A stretch of DNA of 64,000 nt. It comes from CAYQJL01 sp964573295 (GTDB lineage: Bacteria; Eisenbacteria; RBG-16-71-46; CAIMUX01; WJJG01). A model generated the notes under the pieces. That model did no database searches. It was given only the letters and a program-made list of their open reading frames with translations, and was not told the origin of the DNA. Where the stretch lies: positions 62,001 through 126,000 of the forward strand of contig CAZNJE010000006.1 in assembly GCA_964573295.1 (NCBI GenBank), read 5' to 3'. Position 1 is the first letter of the stretch. Each line of letters starts with the position of its first letter. Of the stretch, positions 8,457 to 16,198 are shown one piece after another. The translations under genes and the position numbers were made by a program.

Positions 8457-10051
8457 TGCGTACCCCTCTGATATGGGCTCTCGTAGTACCCCCCTTCGCA
8501 AGGCTCCGCCTCGCAGTGCTCCGCCTCCTGATACTCGCTGTCGTGATGCTCGCCCTCGTACCCGGGGACAGCGAGGCGGACGACGGTGGTGCCGGCGAGC
8601 AGGGCGAACGTCCTCCCCACGGGACGGTTCGCGTCGGCTCGAAGAAGTTCACCGAGTCGGTGATCCTGGGTGAGATCGTCGCCCACCTCCTGCGCAATGA
8701 GGGAGTCGTTGCCGAACACCGGCGCGAGTTGGGGGGCACCCGTATTCTGTTCCATGCACTGGAGCGAGGGGAGATCGATCTCTACCCCGAGTACACCGGC
8801 ACGATCCGCCAGGAGATCCTCCACGGAGAGTCGATTGCCGATGAGGCCGCCATGGTAGTCGCCCTGCGCAAGCGCGGCATCGCCGTCACCGCGCCCCTGG
8901 GTTTCAGCAATACCTATGCGGTTGGCATCCGGCCCCACTTGGCCGACTCCCTGGGCATCACCACGATTTCAGATCTTCGCGATCATCCGGACCTGCGGTG
9001 GGGACTCACGAACGAGTTTCTGAATCGCAACGACGGCTGGCCCAGTCTCAAGCGACACTACCAGCTCCCCCACCGCAACGTGCGCGGACTCGACCACGAT
9101 CTGGCCTACCGGGCGCTGGCCTCTGGCGACATCGACGTCATGGACCTGTACTCCACCGACGCCGAGATCGCCTACTACGGTCTGCGCATCCTGCGCGACG
9201 ATCGGGCGCACTTCACCGATTACGATGCGCTCTTCCTCTACCGGGAGGAACTCGAACGAACCGGTCCCGAGGTCATCGCCGCCGTCGGGCGCCTCGCCGG
9301 GCGATTCGACGAGAAACGCATGCGCCGCCTGAATGCGCTAGCCAAGATCGAGCAGTTGCCGGAATCTCGTGTGGCCGCCGGCTTTCTGGAGCGCCGCTTG
9401 GGAGCCAGCGTCGCGGTGCGCGAGCGCTCTCTGGGTGAGCGTCTCTGGCAACGCACGCGCGAGCACCTCTTCCTGGTGGGGATCGCCTTGGCGGGCGGCA
9501 TCGTGGTTGCCCTTCCACTGGGCATCCTGGCGTACAAGTCGCCGAGCCTGAGCCCCTGGATCCTGGGCGGGGTGGGCATCATCCAGACGATCCCCTCGCT
9601 TGCGCTGCTCGTGTTCATGATTCCCTTGTTGGGTATCGCCGCGCCACCTGCCATCGCCGCCCTGTTCCTCTACAGCTTGCTGCCGATGGTGCGCAACACG
9701 CACGCGGGCCTGCACGGACTCTCCCGTTCCCTGCACGAGTCCGCCACCGCCTTGGGCCTGTCGGCCACCGGCCGCCTGTTTGCGATCGAGCTACCCCTGG
9801 CTTCCCGTTCGATCCTGGCCGGCATCAAGACTTCGGCCGTGATCACGATCGGCTTCGCCACCCTCGGCGCCTTGATCGGCGCCGGCGGCTACGGTCAGCC
9901 GATCTTGACCGGAATCCGGCTCAATGACCACGCGCTCATCTTGGAGGGTGCCCTCCCGGCTGCCGGGCTGGCCATTGCGGCCCAACTCGCGTTCGACCTT
10001 GCCGAGCGGGTCGCCATCCCGCGTGGTTTGCGTTTGCAGAAAGAAGAGTAG
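8456..10051 (+). CDS. Fused substrate-binding protein/permease of a quaternary-amine ABC importer (EgtU-like)
   Basis: In this 531-residue protein an N-terminal hydrophobic segment (about 18-40, encoded by an imperfect 15-nt repeat) leads to an OpuAC-type binding domain at about 58-330. Markers of that domain are VRVGSKKFTESVILGEI, PEYTGT, and GDIDVMDLYSTDAEI. A 6-TM OpuBB-type permease follows (about 340-525) with the EAA-like loop ESATALGLSATGRLFAIELP. Known EgtU proteins of Helicobacter and Streptococcus are also binding-domain/permease fusions, but there, as I recall, the permease comes first; here the order is reversed. The gene starts inside the ATPase stop codon and ends 10 nt before egtB, whose Shine-Dalgarno overlaps the stop. 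Ergothioneine uptake is therefore plausible but inferred from context. Confidence 0.88.
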   Translation: MRTPLIWALVVPPFARLRLAVLRLLILAVVMLALVPGDSEADDGGAGEQGERPPHGTVRVGSKKFTESVILGEIVAHLLRNEGVVAEHRRELGGTRILFHALERGEIDLYPEYTGTIRQEILHGESIADEAAMVVALRKRGIAVTAPLGFSNTYAVGIRPHLADSLGITTISDLRDHPDLRWGLTNEFLNRNDGWPSLKRHYQLPHRNVRGLDHDLAYRALASGDIDVMDLYSTDAEIAYYGLRILRDDRAHFTDYDALFLYREELERTGPEVIAAVGRLAGRFDEKRMRRLNALAKIEQLPESRVAAGFLERRLGASVAVRERSLGERLWQRTREHLFLVGIALAGGIVVALPLGILAYKSPSLSPWILGGVGIIQTIPSLALLVFMIPLLGIAAPPAIAALFLYSLLPMVRNTHAGLHGLSRSLHESATALGLSATGRLFAIELPLASRSILAGIKTSAVITIGFATLGALIGAGGYGQPILTGIRLNDHALILEGALPAAGLAIAAQLAFDLAERVAIPRGLRLQKEE

Positions 10052-10061
10052 GAGGTGTTTT

Positions 10062-11516
10062 GTGAGCTCACCAACCGATGCCCTCGACAAGATCCTGCAG
10101 GCCGTGCCGCCGCCCTTGCCGGGTGAGACCACCGCCACCCGGCGCCGCGTCTTCGACGGCATGACGCTGCCCCAGCGCTATCAGGCGGTGCGCGCGCAGA
10201 CGATGCGTTTGTGCGCTCCCCTCGAAACCGAAGACTACGTTGTCCAATCTTGTCCCGAAGCCAGTCCCATCAAATGGAATCTGGGACACACGACGTGGTT
10301 CTTCGAGGAGTTCATTCTCAAACCCTATGCCGACGGGTACCGCCTCTTTCATCCGGACTACGCGTTCCTCTTCAACTCCTACTACAACGCGGCCGGAGAC
10401 CGGACGCCGCGCCCCATGCGGGGGTTGATGACGCGCCCGCTCTTGCAGGACGTCTTGCGTTACCGGCAATACGTGGACGAAGCCATGCTGGCGCTGATGG
10501 AGCATTCCAGCCAGGGAGAGCGTCTCGCGAGCCTGATCGAGATCGGTTGGAACCACGAGCAACAGCATCAGGAGCTCTTCCTGACCGACCTGAAGCACCT
10601 CTTCTCTCTCAATCCGATGTGCCCGGTCTACCTGGCTCGGAACGAGGCGTTGGGCACACCGGCCGCGGGTACTGTGGCCACCGGCCCGGCGGGTGCCGCG
10701 ACGCCAGCCGGCGACGCGTCAGCCGGCACTGCATCCACCACCACCCCGAGCGGTCGCACAACGGGAACCCCCGCTCCTCCACCCTTCGTCTGGTTCGAGC
10801 ATGGCGCCGGCAATCGTCTCGTGGGGCACGGCGGCGGGCGGTTCGGATACGACAACGAGTTCACGCAGCACAAGGTGTGGCTCGACGGCTTCGCGCTGGC
10901 CAACCGGCTGATCACGAACGCCGAATACATGGAGTTCATGGACGACCGCGGCTACGAACGTCACGAGCTCTGGCTGGATGAGGGCTGGAGCCTCATCCAG
11001 CGCCACCGCTGGCGCGCGCCGCTCTACTGGGAGAAGCAGAACGGCACCTGGCGGATGTTCACGCTGCGGGGGATGCAGCCGGTCGATCCCGGCGAACCGG
11101 TGTGCCACGTGAGTCTCTTCGAAGCCGACGCCTACGCACGCTGGGCCGGAGCGCGCCTGCCCACGGAGGAGGAATGGGAGGCCGCCGCCCAGGAGGAGCC
11201 CATCTCCGGCAACCTGCTCGAATCCGAGCGCTTTCATCCCGAAGCCGGCGAGGATCTGTCAACCGGCCCCCTCGCCCAGCTCTATGGAGACGTCTGGGAA
11301 TGGACCGGTAGTCAGTACCGACCCTACCCCGGCTACCGAACCTTGAACGGCGCCCTGGGCGAGTACAACGGGAAGTTCATGTCGAGCCAGTTCGTGCTGC
11401 GCGGCGGATCCTGCGCGACGGCCTCGTCACACATCCGGTCAACGTATCGGAACTTCTTCCCCCCGCACGCGCGTTGGCAGTTCACCGGCATCCGCCTGGC
11501 AAAGGAATTGCAATGA
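10062..11516 (+). CDS. egtB: Ergothioneine biosynthesis sulfoxide synthase EgtB
   Basis: EgtB is a non-haem iron enzyme that joins hercynine to a thiol with O2, giving a sulfoxide. The GTG start at 10062 has GGAGGT overlapping the previous stop. The 484-residue product has an N-terminal DinB-like domain with iron ligands His76 (NLGHTTWFFEEF) and HX3HXE at His165/His169 (NHEQQHQE). It has a C-terminal FGE-sulfatase-like domain ending YRNFFPP and RWQFTGIRLA, characteristic of EgtB. An Ala/Thr/Gly/Pro-rich linker (about residues 205-243) separates the domains. No egtA or egtC lies nearby, so free cysteine rather than gamma-glutamylcysteine is the likely co-substrate (inference). The stop overlaps the egtD start (ATGA). 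Confidence 0.93.
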   Translation: MSSPTDALDKILQAVPPPLPGETTATRRRVFDGMTLPQRYQAVRAQTMRLCAPLETEDYVVQSCPEASPIKWNLGHTTWFFEEFILKPYADGYRLFHPDYAFLFNSYYNAAGDRTPRPMRGLMTRPLLQDVLRYRQYVDEAMLALMEHSSQGERLASLIEIGWNHEQQHQELFLTDLKHLFSLNPMCPVYLARNEALGTPAAGTVATGPAGAATPAGDASAGTASTTTPSGRTTGTPAPPPFVWFEHGAGNRLVGHGGGRFGYDNEFTQHKVWLDGFALANRLITNAEYMEFMDDRGYERHELWLDEGWSLIQRHRWRAPLYWEKQNGTWRMFTLRGMQPVDPGEPVCHVSLFEADAYARWAGARLPTEEEWEAAAQEEPISGNLLESERFHPEAGEDLSTGPLAQLYGDVWEWTGSQYRPYPGYRTLNGALGEYNGKFMSSQFVLRGGSCATASSHIRSTYRNFFPPHARWQFTGIRLAKELQ

Positions 11517-12499
11517 TACCGGAAACCTCGACCCTCGAATCCGTCCGGACAGAGGCCCGCGAAGCGTTCCTGCTCGATGTCCATAGCGGACTGGCGCGCA
11601 CGCCGAAACGCCTGCCCTGCAAGTACCTCTATGACAAACACGGCTCGGAGCTCTTCGATCGAATCTGCACGCTCGACGAGTACTACCCCACCCGGACCGA
11701 GATGCGGATCCTTGGCGACCACCTCGGCGAGATGGCCGCCCGAATCGGCCCCCACTGCTTGCTGATCGAGCCCGGAAGCGGAAACAGTGCCAAGACGCGG
11801 CCGCTGCTCCGGGCACTCCAGCGGCCCGCTGCGTATGTCCCCGTCGATATCAGCCGCGAGCACCTGATCGCGACCGCCGCCAGCTTGCGGCGCGAGTTTC
11901 CCGGCCTGCGCATCTACCCGGTCGCCGCCGATTTCACCGGCCGGTTCCACGTGCCACGCATCCCCACACAGGGCGGCCGTCGCATCGTCTACTTCCCCGG
12001 CTCCACGATCGGCAACTTCGAGCCGGCCGAAGCCACCGCCCTCTTGCGCCGCTTCGCTGAAACCGCCGGTCCCGGTGGCGGCCTCTTGATCGGCTTCGAT
12101 CTTCGCAAGCCGGCCAAGATCCTGCACGCGGCCTACAATGACGGCGACGGCGTGACCCGCGCCTTCAATCTGAATCTCCTGCGACGGCTGCGCAACGAGC
12201 TTGATGCGGATGTGGACATCGGCGGCTTCACGCACCGGGCCATCTACAACCCCCGGCACGGACGTGTGGAGATGCACCTGGTCAGCCGCCGGCGGCAGGC
12301 GATCGTGGTTGGCGGCACCCGCTTTCGCTTCGCCAAAGGCGAAACCATTCACACGGAGAACTCCTACAAGTACTCGTGCGGTGGTTTCACGAAGCTGGCG
12401 TCGGCAGCGGGGTTTGCCCGCCAGGCAATCTGGACCGATCCCCGGCAGTGGTTCGCCGTGGCGTACTTCCGCACTGCGTCGAGGCCGTTGAACTCATGA
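11513..12499 (+). CDS. egtD: L-histidine N-alpha-methyltransferase EgtD
   Basis: EgtD converts histidine to hercynine (N-alpha-trimethylhistidine) with three SAM, the first step of ergothioneine synthesis. The ATG at 11513 overlaps the egtB stop; AAAGGA lies at 11501-11506. The 328-residue length is normal. Family motifs are LPCKYLYDKHGSELFDRI, LDEYYPTRTE, the SAM site IEPGSGNSAKTR, IVYFPGSTIGNF and the histidine-binding HTENSYKYS near the C-terminus (Glu and Ser equivalent to Glu282/Ser284 of mycobacterial EgtD). The stop overlaps the ATG of the molybdopterin/desulfurase fusion (ATGA). Confidence 0.95.
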   Translation: MIPETSTLESVRTEAREAFLLDVHSGLARTPKRLPCKYLYDKHGSELFDRICTLDEYYPTRTEMRILGDHLGEMAARIGPHCLLIEPGSGNSAKTRPLLRALQRPAAYVPVDISREHLIATAASLRREFPGLRIYPVAADFTGRFHVPRIPTQGGRRIVYFPGSTIGNFEPAEATALLRRFAETAGPGGGLLIGFDLRKPAKILHAAYNDGDGVTRAFNLNLLRRLRNELDADVDIGGFTHRAIYNPRHGRVEMHLVSRRRQAIVVGGTRFRFAKGETIHTENSYKYSCGGFTKLASAAGFARQAIWTDPRQWFAVAYFRTASRPLNS

Positions 12500-15400
12500 C
12501 GCTTCACGAACGACGCGGCATGTGCGGCCTGTGCAGCGCGGGCTGCTGGATCGTCGCGACCCTCGATGAGGAGGGCCGGCTCGTAGGGGTACGCCCTGAC
12601 GAGGGCACCCCCATGGGACGGCTCTGCAAGATCGGCGAGCATTCACCCGAGGTCGTCTACGCCGAGCACCGGTTGCGCCGGCCGCTGCGCCGCACCGGGC
12701 CGAAGGGTACGTTCGAGTTCGAACCCATCTCCTGGGACGAGGCGATGCAGACGATCGTAGGTGAGCTCCAGCGTATCAAGACCGCCCACGGCGCCGAGGC
12801 CACCGCCATCTACACCGGCGTGGGCAGCTTCGAGACGGCGCACTGCGATATCTTCCAGCCCAAGGGTGTAGCCACCTCGTCGGCGTGCAGCGTGCTCTTC
12901 CCCTTCGGCTCACCCAACACCATGGGCGTCGGCGCACTCTGCTATGTGTCCTTCGGCATGATCGCGCCGCACGTCACCATGGGCCGCATGTTCATGAACA
13001 TGTTCTCCGACATCGAGAGCGCCGAACTCGTGGTCGTTTGGGGGACGAATCCCGCCACCGACCTCCCGCCGGTCGACATGGACCGCATCCTCGAGGCCAG
13101 ATCCCGTGGCGCGGAGGTGGTCGTCATCGATCCGCGCCGCACGGTGACCGCCAAGCTGGCCGAGGCCGACTGGGTTCCGATCCGGCCTGGAACCGATGGT
13201 GCGCTCGCGCTCGGCATGTGCCGCGTCCTGATCGAGGAAGAGCTCTATGACGAATCATTCGTGCGTGACTGGACGGTGGGCTTCGAACCCTTCGCGCGCT
13301 ACGTCCAGCACTTCCGGCCCGAGGTGGTCGAGCGGATCACCGGTGTGCCGGCCGGGACCGTACGAAGTCTGGCCCGCCGCATCGCCGACGCGCGCGGCGT
13401 CTCCCAGCTCATGTACACGGGCATGGAGTACAGCAACAGCGGGGTGCAGGGTATCCGCGCCGCCCTGACCCTCTGGGCGCTGGCCGGTCAACTGGACGTT
13501 CCCGGCGGACTCTGCTTCTCGATGCGCGGCAACAGCTTTCCCATCAACCGCGCCGGTCACGTCCCAAACCCCGATGTCGGCCCCCGGCTGGGCCGCAACC
13601 GCTTTCCCGTCTACATCGACTACCGCGACGAGGCCCACGCGATCGCCCTCCCCGAGTCGGTCCTCGAGGGCCGTCCTTACCGCATCCGCTCCCTGATCGT
13701 GCTAGGCGGGTCAATCCTCACCGCCTGGCCGAACCCCGAGCTCTGGAAACGCACCCTGGCGGGGCTCGAGTTTCTGGTCACGATCGACCGCCAGCTCACC
13801 GCCGACGCCGCCTACGCCGACCTCGTCCTCCCGGCGGCGACCTACTACGAGATCGAGTCCTACGTCACCTACGGCGCCGTCTTTCGCATCCGCGAGCGAC
13901 TCATCGAGCCGGTCGGCGAGGCTCGCGGCGATCTGGACATCCTGACCGAGCTGGCACATCGTCTGGGCTACGGGCATCTCTATCCCGCGGACAGCGAAGC
14001 CCGCTTGCGCCATGTCCTCGAGGAATCCGGATTCACACTCGAACAGGTTCGCGCCGCCGGAGGCACGGTGGCCCAAGAGGCGGAGATCATGCAGTACCGC
14101 AAGTGGGAGAAGGGGCTGCTGCGCGAGGACGGGCAAACCGGGTTCGAGACCCCAAGCCGCAAGTTCGAGATCGCCTCCTCGGTGCTCGAGGAGTACGGCT
14201 ACGATCCGCTGCCGGTCTACACCGAGCCCACCGAAGGACCCCTGGCGCAACCTGAACTGGCGCGGGACTACCCGCTCGTCTTCAACTCGGGCGCGCGAGC
14301 GCGGACGAGCTTTCACACCCAGCACCACGGTATCCGCGGCCTGGCGAAGCGCCGCCCCGAACCCGGTGTGGAAATGCATACGTCCGACGCCCAAGCCCGG
14401 GGCATTCGCAATGGCGACCGCGTTCTGATCAAGACCCCACGAGGACAGGTGGCGATGCGGGCCCGCGTGACCGGCGACATCGTTCCGGGCGCGATCGACG
14501 CCAATCATGCCTGCGGAAGCCCGGTGGGTCCCAAGGCCTGGCAGGACGCGAACGTCAATGCGCTCACCGATCTGGAGAACCACGATCCGATCTCCGGCTT
14601 CCCCGTCTACAAGGCCCTGCTGTGCGAGGTGGTCAAGGCCGGCCAGGACGCGACGGCCGAGGAACGAGTGATCGTGGACGGCGAACAGCACTACGAGCTC
14701 AACCCGGCGCCCCCCGCGGATCCGGCTGCCATGTCGGATCCGGCTGCCGCATCGGATCCGGCAACCCCATCCGGCGCAACCCGTCCGGCTTCCGCGCGCT
14801 CGCGGCCGGGTCCCTCGCATCCCAGGCGCCTCATCTACCTGGACAACAATGCCACGACCCCGCTGTCCGAGGAGGTGCGCCGGGAGATCGAAGCCGTTCA
14901 CGAGCAGTTCGGCAACCCGTCGAGTATTCACCGCCGCGGCCGGGATGCCCGGCGGATCGTGGAGCACGCCCGCCGGCAGGTGGCTCAAGCCCTGGGCTGC
15001 ACCGCGCGGCGGATCATCTTCACCGGTTCCGGGTCCGAGGCCAATAACCTGGCCATCAAGGGTCTCCTCTGGTCCGCTCTGTGCGCGACGGCTATGGGCG
15101 GGTCGGGCAGCCGCAGGCCGGGTGGCTCTGGGGCGGTTGGACGCGCGGGCACGGACCTGGTGACCAGCGCGGTCGAACACCCTTCGGTCCTCCAGCCCTG
15201 CCGCTGGCTGGAACGTCAGGGTGCCCACGTGCATTATCTCCCGGTCGACGGTGATGGTCGCGTCGACCCCGCCGATCTGGCAGGCGCGCTCGCCGACGGG
15301 CCGGCTGCGGGCGGCCGGCTAGTGACGATCATGCTTGCCAACAACGAGGTAGGCACCTTGCAGCCGATCCCTGAGTTGGCCTCGATCTGTCGTCGTCACG

Positions 15401-16053
15401 GCGTGCCGCTGCACGTCGATGCGGTACAGGGACTCGGCAAGGTTCCGTTCACGGTGGAGGAACTCGGCTGTGACCTATTGACCATCTCGGCCCACAAGAT
15501 CCACGGCCCGAAAGGCGTCGGCGCCCTCTTCCGGCGCAAGGGGATCGAGATCGATCCGTTGATCCATGGCGGCGCTCAGGAACACGGCCTGCGAGCCAGC
15601 ACCGAAAACGTCGCCGGCATCGCCGGTCTGGGTGCCTGCTGCGAACGGGTGCCGGCTTATCTGCGGGAGATGAAACGGGTCGCGGGCCTGCGAGACCGCC
15701 TGGAGCATGGACTGCGCGACATCGTTCCGGGCTTCAAGCTCAATGGTCCGGCCACAGACCGTCTCCCGAACACGCTCAGCCTCTCGCTGAAGGGCCTGCG
15801 CGGAGAGAGCGTGGTGCTCGAGATGGACAAGCGCGGCATCCACTTCTCTGCGGGCTCGGCCTGCAAGTCGGGATCACCCGATCCCTCGCACGCCTTGCTG
15901 GCGATGGGGCTGTCGGAGGAGGAAGCCCATTGCACGATCCGCCTCTCTCTGGGGACCCAGACCCGTGCGGAAGATATCGCCGAAACCCTCTCCCAGTTCG
16001 AGCAGATGCTCGAGCAGTCGAAGCAAACGGTCCGCTTCGTGGCCTGCAAGTGA
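12496..16053 (+). CDS. Molybdopterin oxidoreductase fused to NifS/IscS-type cysteine desulfurase
   Basis: This is one uninterrupted 1185-residue frame; the ATG at 12496 overlaps the egtD stop. Residues 1-735 are a DMSO-reductase-family catalytic subunit. It has an N-terminal 4Fe-4S motif CGLCSAGC plus a later Cys (GRLCKIGE), a likely molybdenum ligand Cys149 in GALCYVSFG, and a C-terminal dinucleotide-binding domain (YPLVFNSGARARTSFHTQ, GDRVLIKTPRGQV). A DPA-rich linker (about 735-775, an 18-nt DNA repeat) precedes a class V PLP domain, IYLDNNATTP to the end. That domain has the PLP lysine K1001 in SAHKIHGPKG and a catalytic-Cys loop, C1123 in SAGSACKSGS. The desulfurase half could replace EgtE as C-S lyase, or sulfurate the molybdenum cofactor. 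The oxidoreductase half could act on an S-oxide. Both roles are inference. There is no Tat signal, so it is probably cytoplasmic. Confidence 0.9.
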   Translation: MTLHERRGMCGLCSAGCWIVATLDEEGRLVGVRPDEGTPMGRLCKIGEHSPEVVYAEHRLRRPLRRTGPKGTFEFEPISWDEAMQTIVGELQRIKTAHGAEATAIYTGVGSFETAHCDIFQPKGVATSSACSVLFPFGSPNTMGVGALCYVSFGMIAPHVTMGRMFMNMFSDIESAELVVVWGTNPATDLPPVDMDRILEARSRGAEVVVIDPRRTVTAKLAEADWVPIRPGTDGALALGMCRVLIEEELYDESFVRDWTVGFEPFARYVQHFRPEVVERITGVPAGTVRSLARRIADARGVSQLMYTGMEYSNSGVQGIRAALTLWALAGQLDVPGGLCFSMRGNSFPINRAGHVPNPDVGPRLGRNRFPVYIDYRDEAHAIALPESVLEGRPYRIRSLIVLGGSILTAWPNPELWKRTLAGLEFLVTIDRQLTADAAYADLVLPAATYYEIESYVTYGAVFRIRERLIEPVGEARGDLDILTELAHRLGYGHLYPADSEARLRHVLEESGFTLEQVRAAGGTVAQEAEIMQYRKWEKGLLREDGQTGFETPSRKFEIASSVLEEYGYDPLPVYTEPTEGPLAQPELARDYPLVFNSGARARTSFHTQHHGIRGLAKRRPEPGVEMHTSDAQARGIRNGDRVLIKTPRGQVAMRARVTGDIVPGAIDANHACGSPVGPKAWQDANVNALTDLENHDPISGFPVYKALLCEVVKAGQDATAEERVIVDGEQHYELNPAPPADPAAMSDPAAASDPATPSGATRPASARSRPGPSHPRRLIYLDNNATTPLSEEVRREIEAVHEQFGNPSSIHRRGRDARRIVEHARRQVAQALGCTARRIIFTGSGSEANNLAIKGLLWSALCATAMGGSGSRRPGGSGAVGRAGTDLVTSAVEHPSVLQPCRWLERQGAHVHYLPVDGDGRVDPADLAGALADGPAAGGRLVTIMLANNEVGTLQPIPELASICRRHGVPLHVDAVQGLGKVPFTVEELGCDLLTISAHKIHGPKGVGALFRRKGIEIDPLIHGGAQEHGLRASTENVAGIAGLGACCERVPAYLREMKRVAGLRDRLEHGLRDIVPGFKLNGPATDRLPNTLSLSLKGLRGESVVLEMDKRGIHFSAGSACKSGSPDPSHALLAMGLSEEEAHCTIRLSLGTQTRAEDIAETLSQFEQMLEQSKQTVRFVACK

Positions 16054-16097
16054 TGCGGTCACGGTGCCTCACGCTGGCTCAGGGTGGCCCAATACTG

Positions 16098-16103
16098 TAA
16101 AAT
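16098..16103 (+). promoter_or_regulatory. Possible -10 element for the acyl-CoA synthetase gene
   Basis: TAAAAT lies about 95 nt upstream of the start at 16199, with no convincing -35. The 145-nt gap also contains an imperfect GGGG/CCCC hairpin near 16167-16182, just before the Shine-Dalgarno GGAGAGG at 16187-16193. Confidence 0.25.
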
Positions 16104-16198
16104 CCCGGCCACGAGCGGCAGGTCCGGGGCCCGGCTCCCAGGGCCAGGACGGTAAAGCGACTGGTTGGGGCGACAGCCCCCACAACGGAGAGGTATGA

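Noticed and set aside
13711..15234. Long minus-strand open frame inside the molybdopterin/desulfurase gene
   Set aside because: High-GC shadow with His/Arg/Gly-rich composition and no recognisable domain.
14731..16053. Separate cysteine desulfurase gene starting at an internal ATG
   Set aside because: There is no stop between the two domains and no Shine-Dalgarno before 14731; the repeat-rich linker joins them in one frame.
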